DNA of 64,000 bases from Vanilla planifolia (Eukaryota > Streptophyta > Magnoliopsida > Asparagales > Orchidaceae), in assembly GCA_023846275.1 (NCBI GenBank), contig CM043870.1, positions 12,719,527-12,783,526 on the forward strand, written 5' to 3'. Positions 51,201 to 64,000 of the stretch are shown here, one piece after another. A program made the translations under genes and the position numbers. Each line of letters opens with the position of its first letter. Within the stretch, counting starts at the first letter, position 1. The notes under the pieces are model-generated. The model saw nothing but the letters and a program-made list of their open reading frames with translations. It was not told the DNA's origin and searched no databases.

Positions 51201-52528
51201 CTATATCACCACACATCTAAACCTTATATGTCTTTGATTTACTAAATTTACAATGCTTTAATTTATCTCATTTTTACTTTAATATATATTTACTTAATAT
51301 CAAAAAAATAATTGATAATTACTTATTCTTATAACCTTGTAGTTTGAAGTAATTTGATATGTGGGTTCAATCGAGTTGAAACAAATGTTGCCAAACTTAA
51401 TTTTAATATCTTGGAAGGTAGCTTTCCTAAGTAATTTATCTCATTTCTTTAAACATTTCTCTTTGATAAAGTAATGATATTAAGTAACTTTAAATCTCAT
51501 ATTAAGTGACTTTTGCATGTCTTCGATTTTGGTGATTACATTTCTTCAATTTCTTTATTTAGCTTTCATTTATGTGTATATATATACATATATATTTATC
51601 TTAAATTTAAATAATTTCTATCTTCAATAAAGATATATGTTTTATTTATAATTATTTATTTTATTAAACTCAAAGTAATGCATACCAAGAACTGATAAAC
51701 ATAAAATAAATACTGTTGGACACATCTTGACAAGCTCTATCAAATTAAAAATTCATTTTTATACTTCTAGGATATTTTATTTTTAAGGATTTTGGCATGT
51801 TTGATGAGCAATTTTTATTTATATATCATTTAAGGGTCATGGATGCCACACACAAAGTTGTTAGTATCTTAGAATGCAACTTTATCATATAATTTGTATA
51901 ATTTTTTAAATATTTCTCTTTGATTTGATTATATTACTATGAAACACTAATTCTTATCTTATGTGACTTTTGCATCTCTTTGATTTGGTTATATTACATT
52001 ACTTTAACTTATCTCATTTCAACCATTGTGTCTATTTAAAAAAATAATAATTTATTATTATTTATGTGTATTCTTTATGGTACTTCATAATAATTACAAC
52101 CCAGGTTTGATCAAGATGAAACAAATATTGTTAGACATATCTCAAGGAGCTTTATGCATTTAAATATTTATTTTTTAACTTTTAAATATTTTTCATTGTT
52201 TTTGGCATGCTTTATGATTGAACTTGATTTTTACTTAATTTAAAAATAAAATATGTTAAAGTTGATCTTTTTTTAATATTGAAATGCAACTTATCTAAAT
52301 AATTTATCTCACTTTTTTAAATGTTTTGCTTTGACTTGTGACTTAAATCTATTAACTTGTGACCTTTACTTCACTTTGATTTTGTTATGTTATATTTCTT
52401 TAAGTTATTTTGTTTCTAGTTGAATTTATTTTTAAGTTATTTTAAAATAATAATTAATTACTATTTTCGCATATTTAATTTAGTATTTTGCAGAAAACCT
52501 AAATGACATCTAATCAATACGAATCGAA

Positions 52529-52533
52529 CATTG
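52529..52533. repeat. Target-site duplication CATTG, left
   Basis: CATTG precedes the LTR terminus TGATGTTC; CATTA at 54426-54430 follows the other end. Four of five bases match, consistent with one later mutation. Confidence 0.65.
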
Positions 52534-52565
52534 TGATGTTCTTTGTGCTTAAGAAAATCCCACAA

Positions 52566-52576
52566 GGGGGGGGGGG
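52566..52576. repeat. G11 homopolymer in the LTR
   Basis: Eleven consecutive G residues near the U5 end of the minus-strand solo LTR. The equivalent part of the Copia LTRs at 21927 and 27041 has only short C-rich stretches, so this is a local expansion or an assembly artefact. Confidence 0.8.
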
Positions 52577-53140
52577 TGTAAATTGTGGTAAATAAAATTT
52601 TCTTTCGATTTTTGGTTTCAATTAAAAATTAAATCTTTTAAGCGCGATTAAGAAGAAATATAACACAAAAGATTTTTAAGGTGGTTTGACTCAAAATCGA
52701 GCCTCATCAACCCCCACCGGTGTTGGGAAAAAACAACACTAAAAATACCAAATTACAATCGAGGTTTTTCGTATGGTTCGCCTCAAACCTACTTGGGATT
52801 TTTCCTATGACTAATGCCGAACCAACTTGAGTTTTTCTGGGCTCAACTCAAACCCCGGGCTTTCACACAATGCCGGGGTGCCTTTACCCCAAAGAAAAGA
52901 ATACCAAAATTGGCAAAATTGAAAATAAATTTAAGTGAAATAAGAGGCACACACGACCAAAAAAATAGAGGAATAGAGTTTGGATGATTGATGAAGCAAA
53001 AACCTTCGATTTCGGAATCCTTCTTGCCACTTTCTCTTTATGAAATTCGAAGCACCGCATTCACTTGGTTTTGCTCGAAATCGTGATCTGAAAGTTTTGG
53101 GATCCTAGCAAATGTCACCTCTAGAAGTTTTGATCCTTCT

Positions 53141-53149
53141 CTATTTATA
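53141..53149 (-). promoter_or_regulatory. LTR TATA box (solo LTR)
   Basis: CTATTTATA on the plus strand is the reverse complement of the TATAAATAG box found in both LTRs of the element at 20275. Confidence 0.6.
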
Positions 53150-53403
53150 GAGCTTAAATTTGAGCTCTAAAATCACTCCCAACGGCTCTTAAAATCAACT
53201 AGCCGTTTGTGTCACGGACTGAAAGCAGCTACCGTCCGATTCGGGCCCAAACACGGACGGCACAGATTGAATCTCGAATGTACCGTTTGAGATTAATCTC
53301 GTCCATTCGATCTGGGTGGGCTTGATCTGAGCATTTGGATTGCACGCATGCTAGCTTGCACTTATTAATATAATGTGTCCAGACATAATTCAAATTAAAA
53401 CGT

Positions 53404-53452
53404 TTCACCTCAATGGTTATGCATCCTGCACAGCCTGGGTTCGATTCTCCTA
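53404..53452 (+). other. tRNA-like segment in the solo LTR
   Basis: 'ctcaatggttatgcatc' resembles a tRNA A-box region, and 24 bases on comes GGGTTCGATTC, a near-perfect B-box. The separation is about 10 bases too short for a tRNA and no acceptor stem pairs, so it is a tRNA-derived fossil or SINE-like remnant at best. It aligns with the antisense segments in the U3 of the other LTRs. Confidence 0.4.
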
Positions 53453-54425
53453 CATGTCATTTTACGCTGAATAATCTCAGTCGTCCGATCGCACTTGCCC
53501 TTTTGACTATCTTGATAATTAGGTTGGATTTTAGTCCCACATCGGCTACAATGTTTCGCCATTGCGCTTTATAAGGCATTCGCATCCAACTACTCTCGAG
53601 TCGCTTTGGGGTTAGCTCCCCCCTTCCTTGATGAGGATTTCATCACCTAGTCGGGATGACTTGATCTTGCACTGTGTAGTTTAGCATTGCGTCTGGGCTG
53701 AATTTGTCACGTTCCTTTCAGTGTCGCCAGCGACTTTAATTTGTCGTGCTTCGTTCATCATTGCCTGCGTCTGAATTTGTTTGGACTACGCGCTTGTCTT
53801 TCCGGTCATTTTCCCAATTTTTTATTTTTATATATATTTTTTAATTTCTAAAACCCTAGACGAGCCAATGGTCGGGTCGGGTCGACTCGCCCAATTCTAC
53901 AGTGATAATTCCCGAGAGTCACATTGTTTTAGGGTGTTTTGTGAGAATTTTTGTGTCAAAATATTTAATATAAGTGTACCAAAATAATTATATATTACCA
54001 TAGTATTATAAGTTTTTTAAATTACTATGAAAAGAAATTCATTAAAAATAATTCCTAAATAATTTAAAAAAATCAAATGCCAATGTCTATGTGTTTTGTC
54101 AATAAAGCTTCGCCCAAAAATCAAAATTAAATAATTATTAATTTTATAACATTTTTAAATATTAATACTACTTGTGTGCCACATCATCTCAAAATTTGGA
54201 CATATCAATTTTAAGAGAAATTAAAAGAAAATCAAGTATGAATACTTTAGTGCATTTCTATAATTTCCTTGAAGCTTGCCATGACTCCAAGAGCCTTGAA
54301 GACCACTATTTTAGACATTTAAAGTTCATGGCTTGCCTTAATTAAATATTATCAATTTTGTTTACAGCAAGCCCATATGAAATATAAACATTTATTCTTA
54401 ACTCATCAAACACAAGGGTATAACA

Positions 54426-57400
54426 CATTATTAGATTGATCTCCAAAACTCTGTCCAATTAAATTTTCATTTTTTTTTAATATTTTCAAATATTTTATTT
54501 TCTAAGATCTTTACATGCTTAAAAAGGCATTGTTATATTTAAAAATATTTTATTTCTTAAAATCTCTCACATAAATTTGATTACAATACTATGTAGATCT
54601 AAAAAACATGTCGAATGATTGTTACATCACACTGATTTAATTGTGTTGCATATCTTCATTTTAATTCTTTTGAAATAAATATCAATAGATCATCTCAATG
54701 AGTATTATCATATTAAATATTAATTTTTTAACATTTTAACTTTTAAATTTCTAAGTTTTTGACATGTTTTATGAGAAATTTTAATTCGTAGTTTATTTGA
54801 TGACAGATAATGTTACCCTTGATCTGACTAGTATCTTGGAATGCGACTTGCTCTTATATTATATCTTTTTTTATTTAATTTTTCAATTTGATTTAAGTGT
54901 ATTGTTATGTGATAATAATCTCCTCTTCCGTGACATTTACATCTCTTGGAATTAGTTATATTATATTTTATCAATTTATGTTATGTTATTTTGAATAGAT
55001 ACTACTTAATAATAAAGTAATAATTTGTTATTATTTGTTCTTACCTACACTCATGACTCTAGCAATTCTAATTGAGTCTGATTGAGACCATGCAAATATC
55101 ATTGAATTCATCTTGATGAGCTATGTGCAAAAAAAGTTTCATTTTTTATATTTTGAAATATTTTGTTTTGTAGAACTTTCATATTTTAAATAATTTTTTA
55201 TTTTTATAGGAATAAACAATCAAGAAAGTTATACTTGATATTTTTATTGTACTAGAATGTAACTTTTTTATGCAATTAATATTATTATTATCTAAAATTT
55301 CCTCTCATGTGACCTTTGCATATCATTTTTTTTATATATTTTAATATTTTAATTTATTTTATATTTTGTTTAATATATATTTATCTAACGTTAACACAAT
55401 AATTTGTTGTTATTTATGCATATTTTGCATCAGTAGTTTATAGTGATTCTAATAAAAGTCTAACCAAAACTAAACTAACATTATTTAATAAGTCTTAACA
55501 ACCCTTATGAAATTAAATAAACATTTTAGTAATTTAATTATTTAAATATCTAGGAGTTTAGTACCATTTGTGAGACATTTTGATTCGTACCATATTTTAT
55601 GATCTAGGTTATTACAATCAAATTCTTTATCATTTTGTGATGAAATATTTCATATAATTTATCCCATTTCATAACCTGTTTTGCTCTAATTTGGTTATAT
55701 TACTATAACTCCAGATTTCTACTCATATGATTATTATATTGACTTGACTTTCTTAGATTATAATACTTCAATTTCTCTATTTTCAACTTTAATATATGTT
55801 TACTTAATTTTGTAGAAATAAATAATTTTAATTTTTTAGTATTTTATTTTATAATTAGTAATAATTACAAATTAGTTTTTGTTGATATGAAACATACATC
55901 ATTGAACTCAACTTGACTAGCTCTATCCAATTACAATTTTTTTATATTTTAAATATTTTTTAGGAGTTTGACTTTAAAAAAGATTTTTATTCATAGTTTA
56001 TCTCACTATCAAGGATTTTACACTAAACCTTTTAATATCTATGAGTGCAAGTTCGTAAATCTCATCTTAGTTGACATTTTCATCATTATCCATTGAAATA
56101 TTCCTTTTTAAATTTTTGAATATTTGTTTTTAATGGATTTGTCATTCTTTAGGAAGATTTTTATTTTTACTTGAACCAATGATTAGAATGAGATGAAACT
56201 AATTTCATTGCATTCATCTTGATGTGTTTTATCATATTAAATATTTTTTATATAAAATATGTTATTTTCTTATATATTAGCTGATTGGCTCACTTTATTT
56301 CATATTTTGATTCATAAATGATTTTATGATCAATAATGTTACACTTAATCTTCTTAGTTTCTTGAAATGCAATATTCTATAAAATTTATCTAATTTTACA
56401 TCTATAAAGTTAATTTATTTTACTTGATTTGCGAGACAATTTGATTCATTCCTTATTTAACTATTGATGATATTACAAATGATCTCTTTTGTATCTTGGA
56501 ATACAACTTTCCCATTCAAATTATCATATTTCCTAAACTTTTTTACTTTGCTTTGATTTGGTAACATTACATTTCTTTCATTAATGTCATTTTCTAGTTT
56601 AATATAAGTTTTCTTTATTTTAAAATCATATTTTTTATTATATTTGATTATTTACTTTCTAGTAGTTATTCAAAATGTGCTCTTTTCTAGTGAAACAAGC
56701 ATAATTAGATTTATCGCAATAACCTCTATCTAATTAAATATTAATTTTTAAATTTTAAGTATTTTATTCTTTTAAATTCTCAAGTTCAACTAGTCATTTG
56801 AAATTATAATATGTTTTACGATGAAAGATGTTACACTCGATTATCTTAATATCATGGAACATAAATTTCTCATTAAATATATGATTTCTCAAAATGTTTA
56901 CCTCTAATTTTGATATATTACTAATGAAGTCTATTTCTCAAAATAATTGTTCTAATTTGGTTATGTTATTATATAACTCTAAATCACCTCTTGTGTTTGT
57001 TTTACATCACTTTTATTTGGCTATATTTATTGCTTCAATTTTTCTCAAGTTGACTTTAATATATGTTTACTTATTATTAAGGTAATAATTTATTATTATG
57101 TATCCTTGTTAACTTTAGTAATTCTCAATAATTCAAAACTAGCTCAAATTGATATGATGAAAATGACATTGAAGTTTTCTTGGTGAACCTTGTCTGATAA
57201 AGTGTCCATTTCTATAAATTGAAATATTTTATTTTATCATATTTTGGCATTTTGTGCCAGATATTTTGATTCATACTAGATTTGATGACTGAGGATTTTA
57301 TGGTTGATCTCCTTAATTTCTTTGAGTTCATATTTTTCATACAATTTATCACATTTTTTAAAATGTTTTTCTTTGATTTGGTTATATTAATTTGTGACAC

Positions 57401-59126
57401 TACGTTTAGTCTTATGTGACCATTACATTATTTTAAAATTGTTATACTATTTTTCTTCAATTTATCTCATATTAAGTTTTACATATAGTTATTTAAAATG
57501 AAAATAATTATTTATTCCTATTTACTTTGTTAATTCATAGTATTCCAAATGAGTTTCAAATGAGATAAAATGTATATTGTTTAACTTGCCTCCACGAGCT
57601 CTATCTAACTAAAATATACTTTTCTATATCTTAAATATTCTATTTTCTAGCATTTTATTATATTTTATGAGTCATTTTAAATCTATCTTATTTTATGATC
57701 GAGAATGACACTCTCTAACTTGTTAATACTTTGCAATACAAATTTCTCATATAATTTATCTCACTTCCTCGAATGTTTCTCTTCCATTTGGGTATAGATT
57801 ATGAAGCTCTAATCCTTTTATTGTGTGACTTTTGCATCATTCGTATATGGTTTTATTACAATGTTTAAATTTATCTCATTTCAACTTAATATAAATTTAC
57901 TTAATATTAAAATAGTAATCTATTATTATTTTTGCTTATTAGCTTTGGTAATTTATAAAAATTACAAATGAGGTCCTATCGAGACAAAAAACATTTAAGC
58001 ACCTCTTGATGACATCTATGCAACAAAACATTCATTGTTATTACTTTTCTAAAATATTTTTTTATGATTTTGGAACATAATATAAGACATTTTGTTAGGT
58101 AATTGATTTGTCAATTAGGCTTGTTACCCTAAAGCACAATTGTATCATGCAAATGCACGATTCCCTTTTAGTTTATCTCATTTTTTAAATTATTTTCTTT
58201 GTTTGATATTATTATTTTTTTGCGAAAAATCTAATATTATCTTTCATTTAAAACACATTAATTTTCTTGTATTACATTTCTTCTATTTGACTCATTTCAA
58301 GTTTAACATATATTTACTTAATATTGAAATAATAATTATGCAATTACTTTTTCTTATTAATTTCAATAATTCAACATAATTTTGACTAAGGTTTTATTGA
58401 GATGTAACAAATGTGTTTGGGCTCATCTCAACAATCTATATCAGATACATTTGAAAACTTTGAAATATTTTTTTTACAAAGGATTTTGCTTGCTTTACAA
58501 CACAATTTTATTTGTACCAAATTTGATGGTCAATTGATGTTGGACATGATATTCTCATTGTCTTGCATTGTGACTTTCGCATATAAGTTATTGTGGTTTT
58601 TCAATTTTTTTGATTTGTTTGCTAATATTATTTTGTGCATCTAAATCTTTCGTTGTGTGACATTTGTAACACTTAGTTTTGGTTATAATTCGTTTCTTCG
58701 ACTTATCATTTTTTATCTTTAATGTATAGTTATTCAGTATAAACTAATGGTTTTTTTATTATTTTTCTTATTTACTTAAAAAATTTCAACTAATTTAAAA
58801 CAAGGTTCCTCTAAGATAAAATGATTGATGTTCTGCTCATCTTGATGAGATTTATAAAATAATGGCAACATTTATGAGATAATGTAATTCATACATGATT
58901 TGGCAACAGAGGATATCACACTCAAACTCCTAAGTACCTTGGAATTTAACTTTCTTATATTATATAACATCTATTTATCTTGTTTTAGGTTTATTATATA
59001 TTTATTTAATATTAAAAGAATAATTAATTATTTTTTTGTTGACTTTTAATCTTACAATTTCTAATTTGTTATATAATATTTTCTTATTTTATCTCATTTT
59101 ATTTATATATATATATGTATATATAT

Positions 59127-59179
<53 letters not shown>

Positions 59180-62100
59180 ATATTTAAATAATAATTTTTT
59201 ATTATTTATGTTTATTTATCTTTATAATTTGTAGCAAGTCTAAATGTGTTCTCATTGAGATAAAATAGATGTAGTTAGACTCTTCGCAAAGAGTTCTATC
59301 TATTTAAATATTCATTGCTATAGTTTTAAATATTTATTGTTTATGATTTTAGTATGTTTTATATGTCGTTTTGATTTGTTTTGGACATGATGATCAAATA
59401 TGTTCTAATTTAAGTCATTAGTATCTTTGAAAGGAAATTATCAAATAGTTTATATTACTTTTAAATTTTTTTATTTTATTTTGCTATATTTTTTATATAA
59501 TTATAAGACTACTATTATGTGACCTTTACATCTCTCTGATTTTGATTTTAATATAACATAAAAAATAATAATTTATTAACTTTTATGTTTATTTACTAGG
59601 ATAATTTAAAATGATTTTAAATTAGTTCTAATCAAGATGAAATAAGTGGATCTGGAGTCATCTCAACAAGTCTATCTAATTAAATATTTTTTGCATAATT
59701 TTTAATATTTAAGTTTCTCATGTTTTGACAAATTTTTCATGATATTTTTGTTCATTCTAGTTTAATGATTGAGGATAACATACTTGATCTTCTTAATCTC
59801 TTTGAGTGTAACTTTCACATACAATTTATCTCATTTTTTCAAAACATTTCCATTGATTTAGGTATATTATTATGAAACTCAAAATCTCATGTTATGTGAC
59901 TTTTACATTGCTTTTATTTTGTTATAATATCTTTCAAAAATTTATATCATTTTAGTTTGAATATATATTAATACAATATTAAGATAACATTTTATCACTA
60001 TTTATGATTATTTATTTTGCTAATTCATCATAATACCAAACAAGGTTTCATCGAGAAAAAACAAACTTTGTTAAACTAGTCTCACAAAGCACTATCTAAT
60101 TAGGTATTCATTATCATATTTTTCAAACACTTTTTTTATAGTTTTGAAAAACTTTATGTGATATTTTGATTGATGCCTTATTTGAAAATATAAAATGTCA
60201 CAATAAATATCTTAATATCCTTGAATGAACTTTTATTATATAGTTTATTTTATTTTTCAAAATTTTTATTTCATTTGTTTATAATATTATGTTAGTCTGA
60301 ATCTCCTCTGATGACACATTTACATAATTTTCACTTGATCTTTTTTATATTGTTTCAATTTATGTCATTTCAACTTTAATATATATATACATCTACTAAA
60401 AAATATTAATTTATCATTATTTATGATTATTTCTTTTATAATTTGTAAAATCCCAAATGGGGTTTCATCAACGTATAACAAACTTTGTTTGACTCGTCTC
60501 AAAGAGCTTCATCTAAAACTTTGACATTTATTATAAGATATTTTGATTTGTACATGATTTGATAATCGATGATGCTACACGTGAGCTCTTAAGCATCTTG
60601 GAATACAAATTTCTAACAAGATTTACTTCATTTTATAATATTTTCTCTTACATGGATATATTGCTATGTAATTGTAAGTCTCTTGTTGGTTTTGTTTTAC
60701 ATTTCTTTGATTTGATTATATAACATTACCTTAATTTAGCTCATGTTTAATTTTTTTAGTTCATTGTAATTCCAAATAATGTTCAATCTGAATGAAATAA
60801 GTGTAATTGAAGATATCTCGATGAGCTCTATGAAATTTGATGTTCATTTCTAAATTTATTTAAAATTTTTTATTGTTTAAGATTTTGACATTCTTAATGA
60901 AATATTTTTATTTGTGTATAATTTTTCTTCTAGGAATGTTAGACTTGATCTCTATAATAACTTAAAATTCAATTTTTCTGTATAATTAGTCTCATTTATT
61001 AAAATTTTTAGTTTTTACTTTGTTATATAACTGTGAAACTCTAATTCGTCTCTTTTAATAGTTTTGTTGCTTTAATTTGGTTGTATTAAATTACTTACTT
61101 TTGTCAAACCTCATCTTCAAAATAATTTCCTAAATATTAAATTTATAATACATTTTATTTTGCTTATTTTCTTTAGTAATAAATATGTAGTGACTTCAAA
61201 GGTAGCCAGATCAAGATGAAACAAATATTGTTGGAGTCCTCATAATAATCTCTATCTAATTAAAGATTCATTTTTATATTTTTGTAGTATTCTATTTTTA
61301 AGGATCTTGAAATGTTTTATGAGATGTATCAACTCATACTTGATTTGACAATCAAAGATGTTACCCATAATCTTCTAAATATCTTGGAGTGCAACTTTCT
61401 TTTATAAATTATCTTATTTCTTCAAATTGTTTGTTTTGATTTTATTATGTTCCCTTGAGACACTAAATCTTCTATATTGTGATAATTAATCACCTTGATT
61501 TTGTCATGGTACAATTTTATAATTTATCTTATTTCAACTTGAATATTTATTTGCATAATATTAAAATAGTTACTCAACATTAGTTTTACTTTTTTAAATA
61601 GATAATTCTGAGTAATTCCAAACAAATCTCAAGAGAGAAAACTGGCATCTTTGGACTCATCTTGATGATCTCCATGAAATTAAACAATTATTTTTATATT
61701 AATTAAAAATTTATTCACTTATTTTGGCATGTTTTAGGACTTCTTGATTTATTCTAGAATTGACGCACAAGCACATTACACTTGACCGTTTTAGTATCTT
61801 TTAATACACCCTACCATACAACTTATGTTATTTTTTTCAAATTATTTTACTTTAAATTGGATATATTACTATGTAACTCTAAATCTCCTCTTATGTGACC
61901 ATTAATTATTTTTATTTTATTATGTTAAATTGCTTAAATTAATTACATTTTAAAATTAATATAGATTTTTTAATGCTAAAAAAAATAATTTATTATTATG
62001 TGTGCTTATTTATTTCATTAATTCATTAAAATTCTGAATGAGTTGCAATAAATTTAGACAAATGTTATTAACTCCTCTAGATGAGCTATATTAACTGAAT

Positions 62101-64000
62101 ATTTATTAATTATTTTTTTAAGTATTATTTACGTTTTTTTTTCATACATTTCAAGATATTTTATTTACATCTAATTTGATAATTAAGAATTTTATACTCA
62201 TTTTCTTTAGTATATTAGAATAAACATTTCTCTCAAATTTTATGACATTCCATATATTTTTCTTCTTTTATTTAGTTATTCTAATATCAAACTATAACTC
62301 TTATCCATTGTTATTTTTACATCATTTTGATTTGGTTATATTACTATAATTTATTTTATCTTACTGTAACTTTGTTATATATATATTTACTTAATATTTT
62401 AAAAAATTAATTATTATTTATGCTTATTTTTCGTTTGCTTTGATTTTTGTTTTATGCATGATTTCAAATTTTGTCTTTTTCGTCAATAATATATATTAAT
62501 TTAAAATAAAATATAATTTTTTTAATTGTTTTTTAAATCTTTCATATTCCAAATTTGGTGACAAAAGGTTGAAAAAATTTGTTGAACACGTGTCAATGAG
62601 TTTTATTGAAATAAATATTCATTTTTATTATTTTAAATATTTTACTTTTTACAACTATTGTGTGCATTATGAGAGATACTGATTATTACCAAATTTGATA
62701 ATTAAAGGTATTACACTCTATCTCCTCAGCATCATGGAATGCAACTTTCTTTTACAATTTATCTCATTTCATCAAACTTCTTTCTCCTTTTTGTTTGTAT
62801 TACTACATAACTTTAAAACACCTCTTGCATTACTTTTGCAACAATTTTATTTTTTTTTATATTACATTGCTTTAATTTATCTCATTTTAGCTTCAATATT
62901 TATTTAATTAATATGGGAATAATAATTTTTTATTATTTAAGAATATTTACATTTGTAATTTGTAACAATTCCAAATGTAGTCTAGTCATGACAAACCAAA
63001 CATCTTTGAACTTGTGTGACAGGACACTTTGGAATTAGATATACATTTCTTTATTTTTAAGGGTTTTATCATATTTAATAAGCTATTTTGAATTGCATCT
63101 AATTTGTCATTAAAGTATATTACACTTGATCTCCATTAGAAGTTAAAATTAAACTTTATTATATAAATTATCATAGATTTTAAAAATGTTTTATATTCCT
63201 TTGGTTATAATGCAATATAATTCCAAAACTCTTTTGTTGTGGCAACTACATCAACTTTGATTAGGTTATATTATAATGCTAACATTTGTCACATCTCAAC
63301 TTCAATATGTATTTGAAAAATATTAAATTTATAATTTATTATTATTTTTGCATATTGTTTTTGGTAATACATAATAACTCTAATGGAAGTCTAATCAAGG
63401 TGAATAAAATGTCATTACACTCATATCAATGAGCACTATTCAATTAAATATTTATCACTATATTTTTAAATATTTTATTTTCTATGATTTTTAGTATGCT
63501 TTATTACTCATTTTAATTTGTACTTTATTTGATGATCAAGATTATTACTCTTGATCTCCTGAGAGTCTTGGAAATTAGTTAATTTCTTCAATTTTTTTTA
63601 TTTTGTTATGTTAGAATGCAACTCAAAATTTTTTTTCTTTTTTGTCATTTACATCACTTAGATTTGTTTATAAATATTGTTTCAATTTATTTCATTTTCA
63701 CTTCAACTTATATTTACTTAATATTAAAGTAATAATCAATTTCTATTTATACTAATTTATTTTAATAATTCATTGTCATTTCAAATAAGGTCTGATCAAG
63801 AAACAATAACTGTTGTTTGACTCATGTTAATGAGCTTTATCCAATTTGAATTTTTTTTATGTTTTTAAATATTTTTATTTTTATTGATTTGGTATGGTAT
63901 GCTAGGCATTTTTTTCGTATGTTATTTGGTTAGTGACTTTATTACATTAGATATATTTTGTATCTTCAAATGTAGTTTTACCATATAATTTATGTTCTTT
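54426..64000 (-). repeat. Satellite array, reverse orientation (right part, runs off the window)
   Basis: Monomers continue in reverse orientation to the window edge with the same landmarks ('gaatgcaactttct', 'aatttatctcattt', 'tttgatttggttatatta', 'taactctaaatctcctc', 'atgtgacctttacat', 'ttacttaatattaaa'). Spacing again varies around 400 bp. The edge at 64000 falls inside a monomer. No gene or other insertion is recognised in this stretch. Confidence 0.85.
59104..59176. repeat. (TA)n microsatellite
   Basis: About 73 bases of TA repeats with one TGTATA and one ACACATA interruption, at the position where monomers carry 'taatatatatttactt'. It is a local slippage expansion of that landmark and is able to form a hairpin. 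Confidence 0.85.

Larger units (their letters stand above)
48258..52533 (-). repeat. Satellite array, reverse orientation (middle part)
   Basis: Reverse-complement monomers continue after the LTR insertion, starting with the second ATTAC. The box near 'gactcatctcgatgagctc' recurs, for example at about 48419, 48835, 49666 and 50634, each followed by 'tctaattaaatattcattt'-type sequence. Monomers are diverged and of uneven length. Confidence 0.85.
52534..54425 (-). mobile_element. Solo LTR of the Copia family, minus strand
   Basis: The plus-strand left end TGATGTTCTTTGTGCTT is the reverse complement of the ...AAGCACAAAGAACATCA end of the Copia 3' LTR. The right end CAAACACAAGGGTATAACA is the reverse complement of the TGTTACACCCTTGTGTTTG start. 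Internal blocks match throughout, including the TATA box at 53141. It is flanked by CATTG and CATTA inside one satellite monomer and has no internal region, so it is a solo LTR left by LTR-LTR recombination. At 1892 bp it is longer and more GC-rich than the LTRs of the element at 20275, suggesting another subfamily or better preservation. The short frame at 53781-53987 is not a gene. Confidence 0.88.

Noticed and set aside
53404..53452. Functional tRNA gene
   Set aside because: A- and B-box words are present, but spacing is too short, no acceptor or anticodon stems pair, and it is part of an LTR.
58140..58644. Adjacent plus-strand frames of about 78 codons each, hydrophobic
   Set aside because: They lie in diverged satellite monomers, are Phe/Leu/Ile-rich from T-rich sequence, and are not kept open in other monomers.
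28415..64000. CRISPR-like array
   Set aside because: The repeats are about 400-bp diverged monomers with no short identical repeats and unique spacers, and the context is a plant-type repeat.
1..64000. A novel gene system or gene cluster
   Set aside because: No long conserved frame outside the Copia element was found in the supplied open frames or by reading; the novelty here is structural (satellite and LTR organisation), not a protein system.

Overview
The window looks like non-genic, repeat-dense nuclear heterochromatin of a seed plant. It is very AT-rich, has no intact protein-coding gene, and is built from a decayed Ty1/Copia LTR retrotransposon, several solo LTRs, diverged interspersed repeats and a large satellite array. 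The plant call rests on three things: the Copia element's initiator-Met-tRNA primer site, its SIRE/Maximus-like gag, and CpG-rich LTR sequence with plant-like motifs. The species cannot be told from the sequence. All comparisons were made by eye, so percentages and unit lengths are approximate.

Layout. Positions 1-20274 are AT-rich mosaic DNA with no recognisable gene. A diverged repeat family occurs three times (copy 1 at about 7800-9960 plus 11980-12260; copy 2 at about 14155-17230; copy 3 at about 19355-20274 plus 27087-28370). The copies are spaced about 5 kb apart once later insertions are subtracted. Copies 2 and 3 share a short coding-like stretch. A Copia element at 20275-27081 (+ strand, 5-bp target duplication AATGT, LTRs about 1.7 kb) is nested inside copy 3. 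Its gag is broken by frameshifts. Its pol has lost protease, most of integrase and the N-terminal part of reverse transcriptase, and the remainder carries stops.

From about 28.4 kb to the right edge lies a highly diverged AT-rich satellite with a spacing near 400 bp (roughly 300-450). It runs in one orientation to about 44.1 kb, then switches to the reverse complement through 64000. Four insertions or disruptions interrupt it. Two are old minus-strand solo-LTR-like copies of the Copia family (about 37915-39065 and 41745-43880). One is a 3041-bp GC- and CpG-rich solo LTR of a different family with a perfect ATTAC target duplication (45217-48257). One is a better preserved minus-strand solo LTR of the Copia family (52534-54425).

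No host genes, rRNA genes, intact tRNA genes, CRISPR arrays or gene clusters are supported. The points most worth a second look are the orientation switch in the satellite, a conserved dyad box in its monomers, a tRNA-like antisense motif in the Copia LTR U3, and a promoter/splice-donor-like CpG island inside the 3-kb solo LTR.
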